64,000 nucleotides of DNA from Areca catechu. Its lineage: Eukaryota > Streptophyta > Magnoliopsida > Arecales > Arecaceae. Position 1 is the first letter of the stretch, and the number at the start of each line of letters is the position of its first letter. The stretch is taken from the NCBI GenBank assembly GCA_021397845.1, contig CM038052.1:132189854-132253853 (forward strand), given 5' to 3'. Below are positions 11,441 to 22,119 of the stretch, piece by piece. A program made the position numbers and the translations under genes. The notes under the pieces are model-generated. The model had not been told where the DNA came from and made no database searches. It was given only the letters and a program-made list of their open reading frames with translations.

Positions 11441-13560
11441 CAGTGCTAATCGAGTTCAGAAGCAGGGCTCTACGACTTAATGCATCGGCCACCTTATTCT
11501 CAGTTCCAGCACGATGTCTTAGGACAAACGTGTAGGCCTGGATGTATTCGACCCACTTGGCATGCCTAGGATTCAGCTTTTTCTGGGAACTAAGGAATCT
11601 AAGGGCCTCGTGATCAGAAAATAGGACAAATTCATGCGGTAGTAGATAGTGCCTCCAATACCTTAAAGCTTGCACTACCGCATAGAGCTCTTTATCATAG
11701 GTGGAATACTTAAGCTTGGCTTCATTTAATTTTTCACTAAAGAAAGCTATGGGATGGCTCTCTTGGCTTAAAACTCCACCTATTCCAACTCCAGATGCAT
11801 CACAGCAACCTCAAAAACCTTGAAAAATCAGGCAATCTTGAAAAAATCAGGCAATCTTAGGTGCTTGTGTCATTTTCTTCTTAACATCTAGGAAGGCCCT
11901 ATCAGCAGCTTTTGTCCATTCAAATTGGCCTTTCCTAATGCAATCTGTGATTGGCGCAACTATGGTACTAAACCCTCGAATGAATCTTCTATAAAAAGTA
12001 GCTAGGCCATGAAAACTTCGTACTTCATGAATACTTTTTGGTACTGGCCACTCAACAATTGATTTGATCTTTTCAGGGTTAGCAGAAACTCCATCAGGTG
12101 TGACAACAAAACCTAGAAAAATGACTCTATGGGTAAAAAATCACATTTCTTAAGGTTTGCAAAGAGATTATTTTCCCTAAGAGCTAAACAGACTTGATTC
12201 AAGTGGTCCAAATGGTCCTTCTGGGTCCTACTATATATAAGAATGTCGTCGAAGTAAACTACGACAAACTTTCCTATAAATAACCGTAGGACTTGATTCA
12301 TAATCCGCATAAAGGTACTAGGAGCATTGGACAGTCCGAAAGGCATTACTACCCACTCAAAAAGACCCTCCTTGGTCTTGAATGCAGTCTTCCACTCATC
12401 CCTTGGTCTAATCCTAACCTGATGATAGCCACTCTTAAGGTCAATCTTTGAAAATATTGTTGCTCCGGCCATCATATCTAACATGTCATCCAAACGGGGT
12501 ATGGGAAACCTATATTTCATTGTGATCTTATTAATGGCACGACTATCAACGCACATCCTCCAAGTGCCATCTTTCTTAGGGGTCAGTAATGCTGGTACTG
12601 CACAGGGACTCAAACTCTCTCTAATAAATCCTTTCCTAAGGAGATTCCCTACTTGTCTTTGTAACTCTAAATGTTCGGTAGGGTTCATCCTATAGTGTGG
12701 AAGGTTGGGTAGGGTGGCTCCTGGGACCAAGTCAATGGCGTGCTGGATGTCCCTAAGTGGTGGAAGCTGGTCAGGTAGGTCATCTGGAAATACATCCTTA
12801 AAGTCTTCTAACACTTTAGCCACTTCCTGAGGGCATTCTTTTTGGGAAGGCTCCTGAATTTCCTTAGTGGTTAAAATCCAAACATGTGTACCCTCAGTGA
12901 GTTCTTTCTCAATTTCCCTTTCAGTGATCAAATTGACTCCCGTTTTCTTTTCCTTTAGGTGGCTTGATCCTCTCTTAACAGTGTCCTTAGGTGGTGTTGG
13001 GTTAATCACAAACTTCTTTCCTAGGTGCATGAATGAGCAAGAATTTGATCGGCCGTATAGGGTCGCATCATGGTCAAATAACCAGGGTCGACCTAGGATG
13101 ATACTGCTCACTCCCATTGGTAAGACATCACACCACACTTTCTCCTGATAGGACTGTAACTGGATTTGGACTAGGCACCTATGTTTGATAGGAATCGAAG
13201 TGGAGTCTATCCAAGAAACCTTATATGGAGTCGGATGGGGAACTGTGGACAAGCCTAAAGTTTTGACAGCACTAGTGGATATGGCATTTACACAACTCCC
13301 ACTATCTATGATTATTTTACATACCTTATCCCCTAACTTGATGAATGTTTGTAGGATGTTAGTCCTACGCCAATCTTCCTGTGTCGCATTTTGGGTAAGG
13401 ATGCATCTAACTACTCCCAACATATCAGGCTCTATTTGTTCCTCGTCTCCTTCATACTCTTCAGCCAAATTGTCCTCAGCCTGATATACTTCCTCGACAT
13501 TATCACCTAGGGGTTCTTTGGGTTCAGACTCACTTTCTTCTAATTCTCCTATGTGTAAGG
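11440..13560 (-). pseudogene. Protease, reverse transcriptase and RNase H of element A
   Basis: Protease has IIDSGSCVNAIS at about 13280 and IILGRPWL. RT has GTWRMCVDSRAINKIT, IDLKSGYHQVRI, MPFGLSNAPSTFMRIMN and the intact catalytic box YFDDILIYS near 12250. RNase H follows at 11440-11830 (YSTYDKELYAVVQALRYWRHY, FSDHEAL, KVADALSRR). The frame breaks at about 12115. Near 11820-11860 a small tandem duplication (GAAAAATCAGGCAATCT twice) disrupts the start of RNase H. No separate host gene is implied. Confidence 0.9.
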
Positions 13561-14741
13561 CCCTAGTTGGACAATTGCTAGCGTAATGGCCTAACTTATG
13601 ACATCTATAGCAAGTCACATTAGAATTTGGAGTCCTCTGAACTTCTGGTGCTTTACCCCTATCATCTCTACGAGTCAGAGGGGTGCTAGGGTTGGGTCGA
13701 TTGGGTCGCATCTGATTTGTTCCTGGCTGCTGACTAGGTGCACTAGTTCTAGGGGGTTCGGGTTTGCGATAAAATGGTCTCCTATGAAATCTCTCGGCAT
13801 CTCGTGCTACCTGGTAAGCTAGCTCTAAGTCATGGACTTCTCTCAGAAATAACTCTTTCTGGATCTCTTCTCTCAATCCTGCCCTAAATCTCGACAAAGT
13901 AACTGACTCAGACTCATCTACATTGCATCTCATTACAAATTCATCAAATTGGCAATGTATTCGGCTACACTCTTGGTTCCCTGGGTCAATCTCTGCCACT
14001 GGTCTAGAAGTCTCTGGTGGTAGGACATAGGAAGGTACTTCTCTCTAAGCCTAAGTTTCATTGCCCTCCAGGTTACTATGGGAACATCACCTCTTTGCCT
14101 AATGAACCTCTCGACATTTCCCCAGTACAGCCTAGCCTGACGAATTAACCTAAGCTTCGCGAACTTGTATTTTCTCTCCTCTGTCATGTCATACCAATCA
14201 AAGTACTGATCCATCTCTCCCTCCCAATCTATGTAAACCTTAGGATCCAGATTTCCATCGAATGTTGGTGCTTCCAATCTAATACTCCTAAGGGCTCGCT
14301 CATCATGGTCTGTGTGATCCTGATTGTGTCTGCTAGGGTTTGGCTCATAGACTGGATCATGGTGTGCTATCCTAGGATTTGGGTCATGGACTCGATCAGG
14401 ATTGGGCCTCCTAGGATTTGGCTCGAAGAAATGGTCTTGATGAAGAGTTCTTCTAGGGTTGATGGGTGTCTCAAACTCGAATTCAGGCTCTAACTCATTT
14501 TGGACTTCATGATTTCCTCCAGGGTATGAGCTTCTAATCGATCAAGTCTAGCAGTGATGTGGGTTATCTGATCAGTCAAGTTTTGATTGGTCTGGGCTAA
14601 TTGATCAGTTAAGTTTTGGTTCAGCCTGGTCATTTGGTCATTCAAGGATTTCATTAGACTCTCAAAGTTTTGTTTCATGGTTACACTAGATTGGGCTTGG
14701 GTTTGCTGATAAGGTGCTCCTGATCTAGTTGCCATGCACAC
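13560..14741 (-). pseudogene. gag of element A
   Basis: Start at 14741 (MCMATRSGAPYQQTQ) after a leader; the N-terminal part is Q/N-rich with NQNLTDQ repeats and probably coiled coil. The capsid region has LEAPTFDGNLDPKVYIDW and QARLYWGNVERF, then VTLSRFRAGL. A classical zinc knuckle CYRCHKLGHYASNC lies at about 13570-13610. One frameshift at about 14510 and another at about 13950 (EYIANLMN against the expected EYI-FDEFVMRCN) break it. The same protein is better preserved in element F at 50809-51663. Confidence 0.9.
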
Positions 14742-15839
14742 AGACTCAACTCAGACTAGGGGTTTTGCTAGACCTAGAGTACAAATCAATATAAGGTCAA
14801 ATTGACAATCCGGGTTGTAGTAACTTGGCACCTGGCCAGGTAAGTGTAAGGTTAGTGGAGGTTCCTCTTTGCTTGCCTTAGACACCAATTTGAAATTGGC
14901 CAGGTAAGCGAACCAACCCACTTTCCTTCAGGCTCTAGTCCCTGAACCACTTGCCTAGACACCAGATACAAGCACACACAAACAGGGTGTCAAAGTTGGC
15001 TTGACACTTGACTCGACCCGATCTTGTGGGTGTCCCTAGCTCGCTAGAGAAATTAAATGTCTAATCCATTTTAATTAGGGTTGGGCTCGTTATGCAAGTT
15101 AATGATTTTGGGCTAGGGACAGGTAATGAAATCCTGACCCTATGTCAATTTGATGCCCTTAATTTTGTTTACCATGAAATGAATGCAACAAACATATGGA
15201 TCCAAATTTCAGGTGCAGAATTAGTGTGTTGCAGTTCTCAAGTGATGGAAAAGTGCAATGTAACAGATTCAAAAAAATTTAAAAAACTCACAAAAGATTG
15301 CTAACTTCTAGATGATATGCCATACGAAAGGAAATTTAAAAATAAATTTTATACTATGCTGAGCAGATACTGAAAACTAGATAAAAAAACAGGACTGAAC
15401 ATAAAGGAATTTCAGTGATAGTGATGGGATGCGAGAATTTTTATTTTTTTTGTAATTTTTTTCTGAAGATGAAATTTTACGTGATGATAACTGACTTAAT
15501 ATGGAGTAGAAAAAAAATTATTTCAATAAAAAATTAACTACTTTCATTCAGACTTTTATACAAATCTTAGTCAGCTCATTCAGAAATATAGCAAGCTGAA
15601 TTTAATCAAACAAAGGCATTTACATACCAAACTTCAACCTAAAAATTCATGTCCGGCCAGGGGCTCATTATTCCCATGGGTCGTGATAGTGTACTGGTGT
15701 ACACCCGCTCAGGAGGCGTGAATTTTAGATCTAGATTGGATTTTAAAAATAATAACTAAGTAGTATGTATGAATGCTATGCATGCAGAAAATTTCAGCAA
15801 CCTACCTAAATGCACAAATTCAAAAGTAACCCTAACCTA
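14742..15839 (-). other. 5' leader of element A, non-coding
   Basis: About 1.1 kb between primer site and gag start. No protein similarity was seen. Its first part (14880-15060) is shared with the leader of element F at 50500-50740 in inverse orientation (for example CAAGTGGTTCAGG, GCTAGGGACACC), which supports a family relationship between A and F. Confidence 0.7.
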
Positions 15840-15855
15840 CCATGCTCTGATACCA
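15840..15855 (-). other. Primer binding site of element A
   Basis: Minus strand TGGTATCAGAGCATGG, complementary to the 3' end of initiator-Met tRNA, three bases inside the 5' LTR that ends at 15859. Confidence 0.9.
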
Positions 15856-15858
15856 AAA

Positions 15859-17164
15859 TGATGGGGGACATGTATCGAATGATGTATTTGAAGAATTAGA
15901 TGGACTAAATGAAAATGAAATAAATAAACATGTAGCTATTCTACGTAAAAGAAATAGAATTATATGAAAGGAACATAAGGAAAAGAACTAGACTAGAAAA
16001 GAATCTCTCAAAGTAATTAAGAAGGGATCTTCGTGGTTAGAAAACCACACAGGTTAGGGCTAGCCTACTTTCCAATTTCAGATCTGAAAGAATATTATAA
16101 GATGGCTATCCGGCTATTAATAATCTGAAATTCAGAAAAGAGACACTCAAGATGAAGTACTAAGAATAGCAAGGAGTTACTATAGATCTAAAGGCACCTT
16201 GTTTATGATTCCTTGGCACAGTAGACCTTCACCTTGAAAACTAGGAGACCCGGGATCCTGCATAGATACATAGTAAAATTAAAAGATTTAGGTGGAAGAA
16301 TGGAGAAATGGAAGAGAAAATTAGGAATGGAAGAAATGGTTTAGATTTGGCTTTAAGTAGATCTCCTTTGGCGTCCTTTGCGTGAATCATCTTCAATTGT
16401 TGGCGTGGAGAACTCCATTATAGATGACCTCTTTTGGAAGATGGGAAGGTTGAAATTGGAGAGGCTTGAAGAGGATTCTTCAAGGATGGCCAAATGGGAT
16501 TGGAAAAGGGACTAGTAGCTTGATTGGTTAAATATCCTAGGTCTCACACCTACCTTCTCTCAAGGGTCTTCGGCTAGCAAAGGAAGAAAGCTTTCTTAGA
16601 AAAAAAAATTTCATTTCATTCATCATTTTCATTACAAGAGAATTCTAGGAGCTTTTATAAACCTTAAGCTCCTTTTCAAATTCAAAATGCAACACTTTTC
16701 ATGGAGAAAATCAAGGGGTGTCCCATGAAGATAGGAGTGGCCCATTCAAATTTAAATCTCCTAATTACAAGGTGGGCACCCATAAAGAGTGGAGCTTCAT
16801 TCAAATTTGAAAATTCATGGTTGATGTGTCTTGGTGATGTGGCATGATTTATCCTCCAAGTTGGCATGACTTGTCTTCCAATGTCGCATGGTGCTTTGAT
16901 GATGTGGTGCTCCAAGTAGTTGGTGAAGTTGGTTGTACTCATTCTTGCTTAATTGACGCCCAATGCAAGTAGATCTTGAACCCGATTCAATACAAAGCCA
17001 ATTTAACTCTAATTGGACCCAAATTAAATAAAACAGGACTCAATTATTCAAATAAAATAAATACAGGACTCATAGACTTATTACAGGACTTAAATTTCTA
17101 GTCTTCTATCCATAAAGAACTTGGCATTAGCTGAAGCCTCTTCCTGAGCCTGGTGCCCGCACCA
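15859..17164 (-). repeat. 5' LTR of element A (1306 bp)
   Basis: Same TG/CA ends as the copy at 8600-9908. As the 5' LTR it carries the promoter for minus-strand transcription; I did not identify a convincing TATA box. Confidence 0.95.
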
Positions 17165-17206
17165 GAACTGGTGGCTGGTTCGTACTTGGACTGAGATATC
17201 CTAACA
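17165..17206 (-). mobile_element. Remaining end of element B 5' LTR
   Basis: Begins with the second copy of the target duplication GAACT, then continues the B LTR to its outer end. The minus-strand start is TGTTAGGATATCTC at 17206. The host target copy on this side would be TGTGT (17207-17211). Confidence 0.8.
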
Positions 17207-17481
17207 TGTGTCATTTCCTTAATACCATATTAAAGCACAAAGTTCAGTCATGCATGGTCATGATTGGGAGGATAAGATTTTCTTTGTGAATATATTACGT
17301 CTCAATTCATATTCTTTCATTATGAAAGGTGAACATTTGCTGATCTGAAGGCATGAGCATATAAAAGACTATCATTCTAAGTTTCAACATGGTTGAGGAA
17401 GGTGATATGAGTTGAAAAACACAAAGTAAATAAAAACGCAATATAATTAGGTTTTCATAAATCTAAACTCATATACTTAAC

Positions 17482-18140
17482 AGATTTTACACCCATGATG
17501 CTTAAGATCGGTCTTGCTGCAAGAATAAGGAACATAGCCTGAAGAATTCCAAGCACTCCGCCAGCAATCAAGGCTGAAGAAACTGATGGAATATATTTTC
17601 GGTTACATCTAGACCTGGAAAGCGTCGTACGTTCACTGGCAATATGTGATGCACCACACTTCTTCTCAGAATCTGAAAGTTATCAGCCAAAAAAAGAGGT
17701 GGTCAAGCTGTATATAATAAAAAAGATGAAAAAGTTCAATGCATGCACTCACGCATGCATAAATGCCCGAAAGCACATGGCGCATACACACTTGCACGAA
17801 TGCATGCATGCATGCACGAACGCTTAGTCACATGCACAGAGACAGAGAGAGAGAGGAGGGAGAGCGGGAAAATTTTATATATTCGTTCCAAAAAAAGTAT
17901 TTGGGATGTAAACCTATGATATATGCATACCGTTGCAAGGAGGAAACTCTTTCTCATCAGCATTTACAGGAGAGGCCTTTTCCAAGTCTTCGGTGTGTTG
18001 TTCTTCAATGCCCTTGCCGATGATAGCGTCTTCCTCCGCTACAAAGGATGTTGTGACACTGACTAGTGGATAAATGCAAACTTTTGAAACCTGGTTGAAT
18101 ATGGCAATAGAAACCCCTACAGCAGCAATCTCCACTGAAC
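17482..18140 (-). CDS. MATE-family transporter (FRD3/DTX42-43-like), two internal exons
   Basis: Two exons of a multidrug-and-toxin-extrusion membrane transporter. Exon A is 17931-18140 (acceptor ATAG at 18141; SVEIAAVGVSIAIFNQVSK, then PLVSVTTSFVAEED). Exon B is 17482-17672 (SVSSALIAGGVLGILQAMF, then MGVKS) ending at donor GTTAAG. The donor of A (GTATGC at 17930) and the acceptor of B (TTTCAG at 17673) join in phase (G|AT, an Asp codon). The family exports citrate or similar organic acids; FRD3-type members act in iron and aluminium responses. The piece between the exons is a variable cytosolic loop. No stops are seen. The N-terminal exon and the rest of the transmembrane core are not found: element B begins 275 bp downstream and element C 1.7 kb upstream. 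It is either a gene with very long TE-filled introns or a remnant. Confidence 0.85.
17673..17930 (-). other. Intron of the MATE gene with simple repeats
   Basis: GT-AG intron between the two MATE exons. It contains an alternating GCAT run (about 17795-17815) and a GA-rich run (about 17838-17862), typical microsatellites. No coding content. Confidence 0.75.
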
Positions 18141-18379
18141 CTATACTCCGTTGACCAAAATACATAAAAGGATGCATAAGATGAACTTTTGAAATGTCCA
18201 TTGAACACATTCACTAATGAGATATGATAATTTAATCAAATAACAGTGCAAGCAAAAGACAATAAATTTAGTATACTAGATGCCAATCAGCCATAGTAGT
18301 TAGTTACAAGTGACCAGAATTACTGTTAATTTAAAAAGGGAGTTTAGCATCATAAAGAATGTACCGTTATTTAGAAGAG

Positions 18380-18530
18380 TTCAATGTCTCACTACGTCGA
18401 ATACCATCGATAAATTGCCTTTGAGGTCTTGACAAAGAGCTATTAGCGGGCCTTCATCTATCAGTGAATGGAATGTGGGGTAGGTTCTCCGACTGATTTG
18501 TTCGAAAAATTTTTTAAAATTTTTGTTCAT
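18380..18530 (+). repeat. Direct repeat copy 1 (about 140 bp)
   Basis: Shares TTCAATGTC, GAGGTCTTG, GCTATTAGC, GGAATGTGG, TAGGTTCTCC and GATTTGTTCGAAAAA in order with 19248-19385. The copies are diverged and differ by a small indel near the start. Confidence 0.75.
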
Positions 18531-19247
18531 TTATTCTGTTGTAATTCTTTTTTGCGGGTTCTTCATAGCCTTGCAGGTGTTGGATACAGTCACCTTCTTT
18601 CCCATTTCTTTGATTTCAACCATTTTATTTTTTAAAGTAGGAGACGTGGCTTCTTTGGGAAGTGAAATTGAGGTATCAGTCTTTTAATTCTGGTTCTATT
18701 GGTGTATTTTCATCAAAATGATTCTTTTAATTTGGTCCAAACAGGGCTGCAATGTGGGAGTGTATGCCGGTATGCTTATTTGTCCATGCCGGCCAGAGTT
18801 TAATGTTCTGGTTTAGACTTATAGATCAAAAGCTCAAATGGGAAAGAGGACGCACCTTGGATGGTTATTTTGAAGAATGGATTTGAATTTTGAAGCCTCT
18901 CTGTTTTACAAGATTAAGCCTGGGATAAATAATATTTAAACATGGATTTCTAAATATTCAAGCCTTGTAATATCTTTGCCCATGCCCTTGGACTTGGTCT
19001 TGCTTTTGGGGTGGGTGGTCTGATATGTGCATGTTGCTTTGGGAAGTAGTACCATGGAAAGTGTTCGTTCGGGATCTCTGGAGTCAGTCTGGACGATTCC
19101 TGATGCTTATGGCGTAAGAATGGACCCACAGTTTGAGTTAGATCTGAGTGAATGTTAGAACGTACATCAAACTCTGATGGTTATTAATTGTCCAGTTATT
19201 TTAAAAATTAGTAAGAATGTAATCATTACTCGCCTTTTGTTTTGGTT

Positions 19248-19385
19248 CAATGTCATAGATAAATCGTCTTTTGAGGTCTTGGCAAGCAGCTATTAGCAGG
19301 TCTTCATCCATCAATGGATGGAATGTGGCGTAGGTTCTCCTTCTGATTTGTTCGAAAAAAATATTTTTTAAATTTTTTTAATGAA
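19248..19385 (+). repeat. Direct repeat copy 2 (about 138 bp)
   Basis: Second copy of the repeat at 18380-18530, in the same orientation, with about 0.7 kb of unique sequence between. No TG/CA ends or primer site were found, so these are not obviously LTRs. Confidence 0.75.
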
Positions 19386-19853
19386 AATTCTACGGACCTA
19401 CTTGGACGATCGATCCACCGACTGAACAATCGTGCATGGCTGATGCGTGGATATCTCAACTAATATTCAACCCTCTATTAATCACAACCAGCGGTCACTG
19501 TATAGTCTCAATCACACACATTTCACCTCGAATTAAATCCCACGAGCTAGATGCCAATGATGACCTCAATAGACTTATGCTCATGCTCAATGTAAACTAT
19601 TTCATAATGAAATTGCACATATCTTCCGTGATTCAATTATGAATAAAATTATCCCTTTATGTACTTATGGTCATGTCATTCTTACCTCAACTTCCTCACG
19701 CATCAAAACAAACAATGCACTACACTAGATATTATAGGCATGGGAATTTAGGAGATGATGGCAAATTTCAAACTTCCAAATAAGGAATTAGCATTTGATG
19801 GTAAATGGCAATTTAACCTTCATGAAGCCTCTAAAAATATCCAAGATAAGGTA

Positions 19854-21525
19854 TGTTGCCGTCTAGATCGCCATAGTCTATAGCTCTGACGTGTTGCGAA
19901 CGTATCGGGCTTCCTCTGGGCACTTGGTTCTCTTTTCCGGTCAGCTCCAGAGTTAGCGTGACCTGCAAAAAGGATGAGATCCGAGCTAGGAATTCTTGCT
20001 GGGACACTCCGACGATCAAGTCAGTTGAGACGATGAAGGAGAATAGAACTTCTGTGGTAGAGAGCTTGGAGCCTCTCTGCATAGAGGGTGAAAGATAAGA
20101 TTTAGAAAATGAAAAGATAAGGGAAGTCGAGATTAGAGAGTGGGGAGGTTCTCTTGGCTGGTTCTTTGCCCCTTTGCTCTATGTGTCTTACCAGTTACCT
20201 CTCTCCCTTTTTGGAGGTCTCTTCTTCTATTTTATATAAAAGGAATGGCCCAGACCAAGTCTGGGGCTTCATCAAGATGTCACTTTCCTGGTGCCCCTTT
20301 TAGGAGGGGTTTTTCTTTGTCTGTGACCTCCACCCTGTCGGACTAGTCCTCGAAAGGAGATCCTTCTATTGGGGGTGTTTGCCGGTATAGTACTGATCTT
20401 ATCCCTTTGGTGGTGCAGTTTCTTGTAAGAGGTGCGGGCGTCGTGATGTTGAGCCCCGAGCCATGGTGGGGCGTTTCTATTCTAGGTGGGACCATCGGAG
20501 TGTTGCAGGGCCTGGAGCCTTAATGGGATACTCTTCTTGGAGGAGGTACAAGTTCCGTGTCGTGAGGACATGAGCCTCCGGTTGCACGATTGTTGACATG
20601 GCGGCGCACTACAAGGCCTGGAGCATGGTGAAGCATGCATTGTGTAGAACGTGCAGGTGGCAAGTTTGTAGAGCTTGAATGCTAGTAGGGTATGCGCCAC
20701 CTCCTAGAGGTTGCAGGTAGTTAGGAGCTTCCATGCCATGGTCTGAACTTCTACTGATCCTTCCTTTTTGCTGCTGGCGAGAATGACGGTCTTGGCAGGA
20801 AAGGGGGTAGCTCGACCTCGGATGGCAGGAGCGTGACCTCGGTTAGGAGCTCAACCCTGGATGGGAGTTGACCTCGACCTGGGGCTCAACCTTGGATGGT
20901 GGAAGCACAACTCCGGTCGGGAGCTCGACCCTGGATGGGATCTGACCTCGGCCATGGGCTCGACCTCAGATAGCAGGAGCAGGAGCATGAACTCAGCCAG
21001 GAGCTCAACCTTAGATGGGAGCTAACCTCGACCGTGGGCTGAACTCAGATAGGGGGAGCATGACCACAGCTGGGAGCTTGACCTTGGATGGGAGCTGACC
21101 TTGGCCGGAGGCTCGAACTCGGCAAAATGGGGGAGCTTTATCTCTGGAGCTCGATCCCAGATGGCGAGAGCATAACCTCGATCGGTAGCTCGATCCTGGA
21201 TGGAAACTGACATCGGCTAGGAGCTCAACCTCGGATGGCAGGAGCACGACCTCAATCAAAAGCTCGATCTTGGATGGGAGCTGACCTTGACCAGGGGCTC
21301 GACCTCGGCAGAATGGGAAAGCTCTATCTCGGGAGCTCGACCCCGGAAGGTGGGAGCATAGCCCTAGTTGGGGGCTCCACTCTGGAAGGCGGGAGCACGT
21401 TCTAGGCACTAGGACAGCTTGACTTTGGATCTTCGTTTGGTCACCGCGTCCAGGTGGCACTTTCCACCAGCGCAGCCACCAGCTGAGGCCGTCATGGGTT
21501 TCATGTCAGCGGTAATGCCACATCA
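19854..21525 (-). repeat. 3' LTR of element C (1672 bp) with internal tandem repeats
   Basis: Pairs with 35545-37176. Minus-strand start TGATGTGGCATTACC (21525), end GGCAACA (19854). The stretch from about 20815 to 21360 consists of degenerate tandem units of about 70-80 bp built on GGAGCTCGACCCTGGATGGG and GAGCATGACCTCGG; the other LTR has the same block at about 36440-36930. Confidence 0.85.
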
Positions 21526-22119
21526 GGTGCTCCCCACTCTCGAGCCTGGAGCATGATGCGGCGCTCAGGCAAAGGGAGTAATGATCATGCTGACATGGAA
21601 GGACGCTCCTCTTGCATTATTAATGACTCGAGCGCCGGCACCCTAGAGATTGCACTTTCGCACCAACGAGGTGACACCACATCAGCCCTTTCAAAAGGAG
21701 GTCATAATTGTAGTGCCTGGCCCGAAGCGATGGCCTCCAAACCAAATCATCACCTTTGACAGATCTCAACACGTGGCAGGCTCTGGTTGGCTAGGGAGGA
21801 GAAAGGGCGCACACCTTCGACTGGTACGAGATGACGAGGACTGCAGACTTTTGAAAGGGACTTGTCCTCTCGCCCCTTAAGGGTGTTTTGAGTGATGGAG
21901 ACAAGTCCTCTCTGCAGTGCATCTTCTTCCTTCCACCTCGCTTCCATTCTTTGATTAACAATTCGGAGTCCTAGTAGGTGAGCCTTTTCTTTCTCCCTTC
22001 TTCTTTCTTCTCCTTCTCCTTCTCCTATTCTTCTCCTTCGGCCTGTGCTGAAGGAGAGCTTCCGTAGAGTCTCCAAGTTTCTTTCTTTTCTTTGTCTTCT
22101 TCCTTCTTTTTTTGTTTCC
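21526..22119 (+). promoter_or_regulatory. Upstream region of the antisense ORF in element C
   Basis: Plus-strand leader between the polypurine tract and the antisense ORF. It contains a perfect G-box CACGTG (21770-21775) within ACACGTGGCAGG. Element H has a matching CCACGTGTCA at 38541-38550, followed by a TATA box. CT-rich sequence at 21980-22110 resembles a plant 5' UTR. It is a promoter by comparison only. Confidence 0.45.

Larger units (their letters stand above)
8600..17164 (-). mobile_element. Chromovirus-type Ty3/gypsy element A, nearly complete
   Basis: Full LTR-to-LTR element on the minus strand: LTRs at 8600-9908 and 15859-17164, primer site 15840-15855, gag, protease, RT, RNase H, integrase with a C-terminal chromodomain. 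It is flanked by a perfect 5-bp target duplication GAACT (8595-8599 and 17165-17169). The two LTRs differ at about 25 positions over 1.3 kb by my eye count, so it is the least decayed element here. Frameshifts in gag, RT/RNase H and integrase make it non-autonomous today. It sits inside the LTR of B and is therefore younger than B. Confidence 0.95.
3005..17206 (-). mobile_element. Tat-type Ty3/gypsy element B (truncated, split by element A)
   Basis: Minus-strand order is LTR, primer site, gag, protease, RT, RNase H, a second archaeal-type RNase H, integrase. The second RNase H between RT/RNase H and integrase is a hallmark of the Tat lineage. The integrase stops at 3005 where copia LTR D begins, so the 3' part is missing from the window. 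Its 5' LTR starts at 7739, is interrupted by element A at 8600-17164, and finishes at 17206 (minus-strand start TGTTAGGATATC). The body has many stops and frameshifts and is inactive. It lies about 275 bp from the MATE exon at 17482. Confidence 0.85.
18141..19718. other. Non-coding stretch upstream of MATE exons
   Basis: No gene, LTR or recognisable transposon domain was found. It is likely intron or upstream DNA of the MATE gene. It contains a diverged direct repeat (18380-18530 and 19248-19385) described separately. The missing MATE first exon was looked for on the minus strand and not found. Confidence 0.5.

Noticed and set aside
15840..15855. tRNA-like sequence TGGTATCAGAGCATGG
   Set aside because: Only the primer-complementary 16 bases are present; there is no tRNA gene around it.
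17795..17862. GCAT and GA runs as possible regulatory structure
   Set aside because: Ordinary microsatellites within an intron; nothing specific supports a function.
21011..21460. Minus-strand ORF in the LTR of C
   Set aside because: Encoded by the tandem LTR repeats; the reading has a repeated SSR/LLPSEVEL pattern and no known domain.
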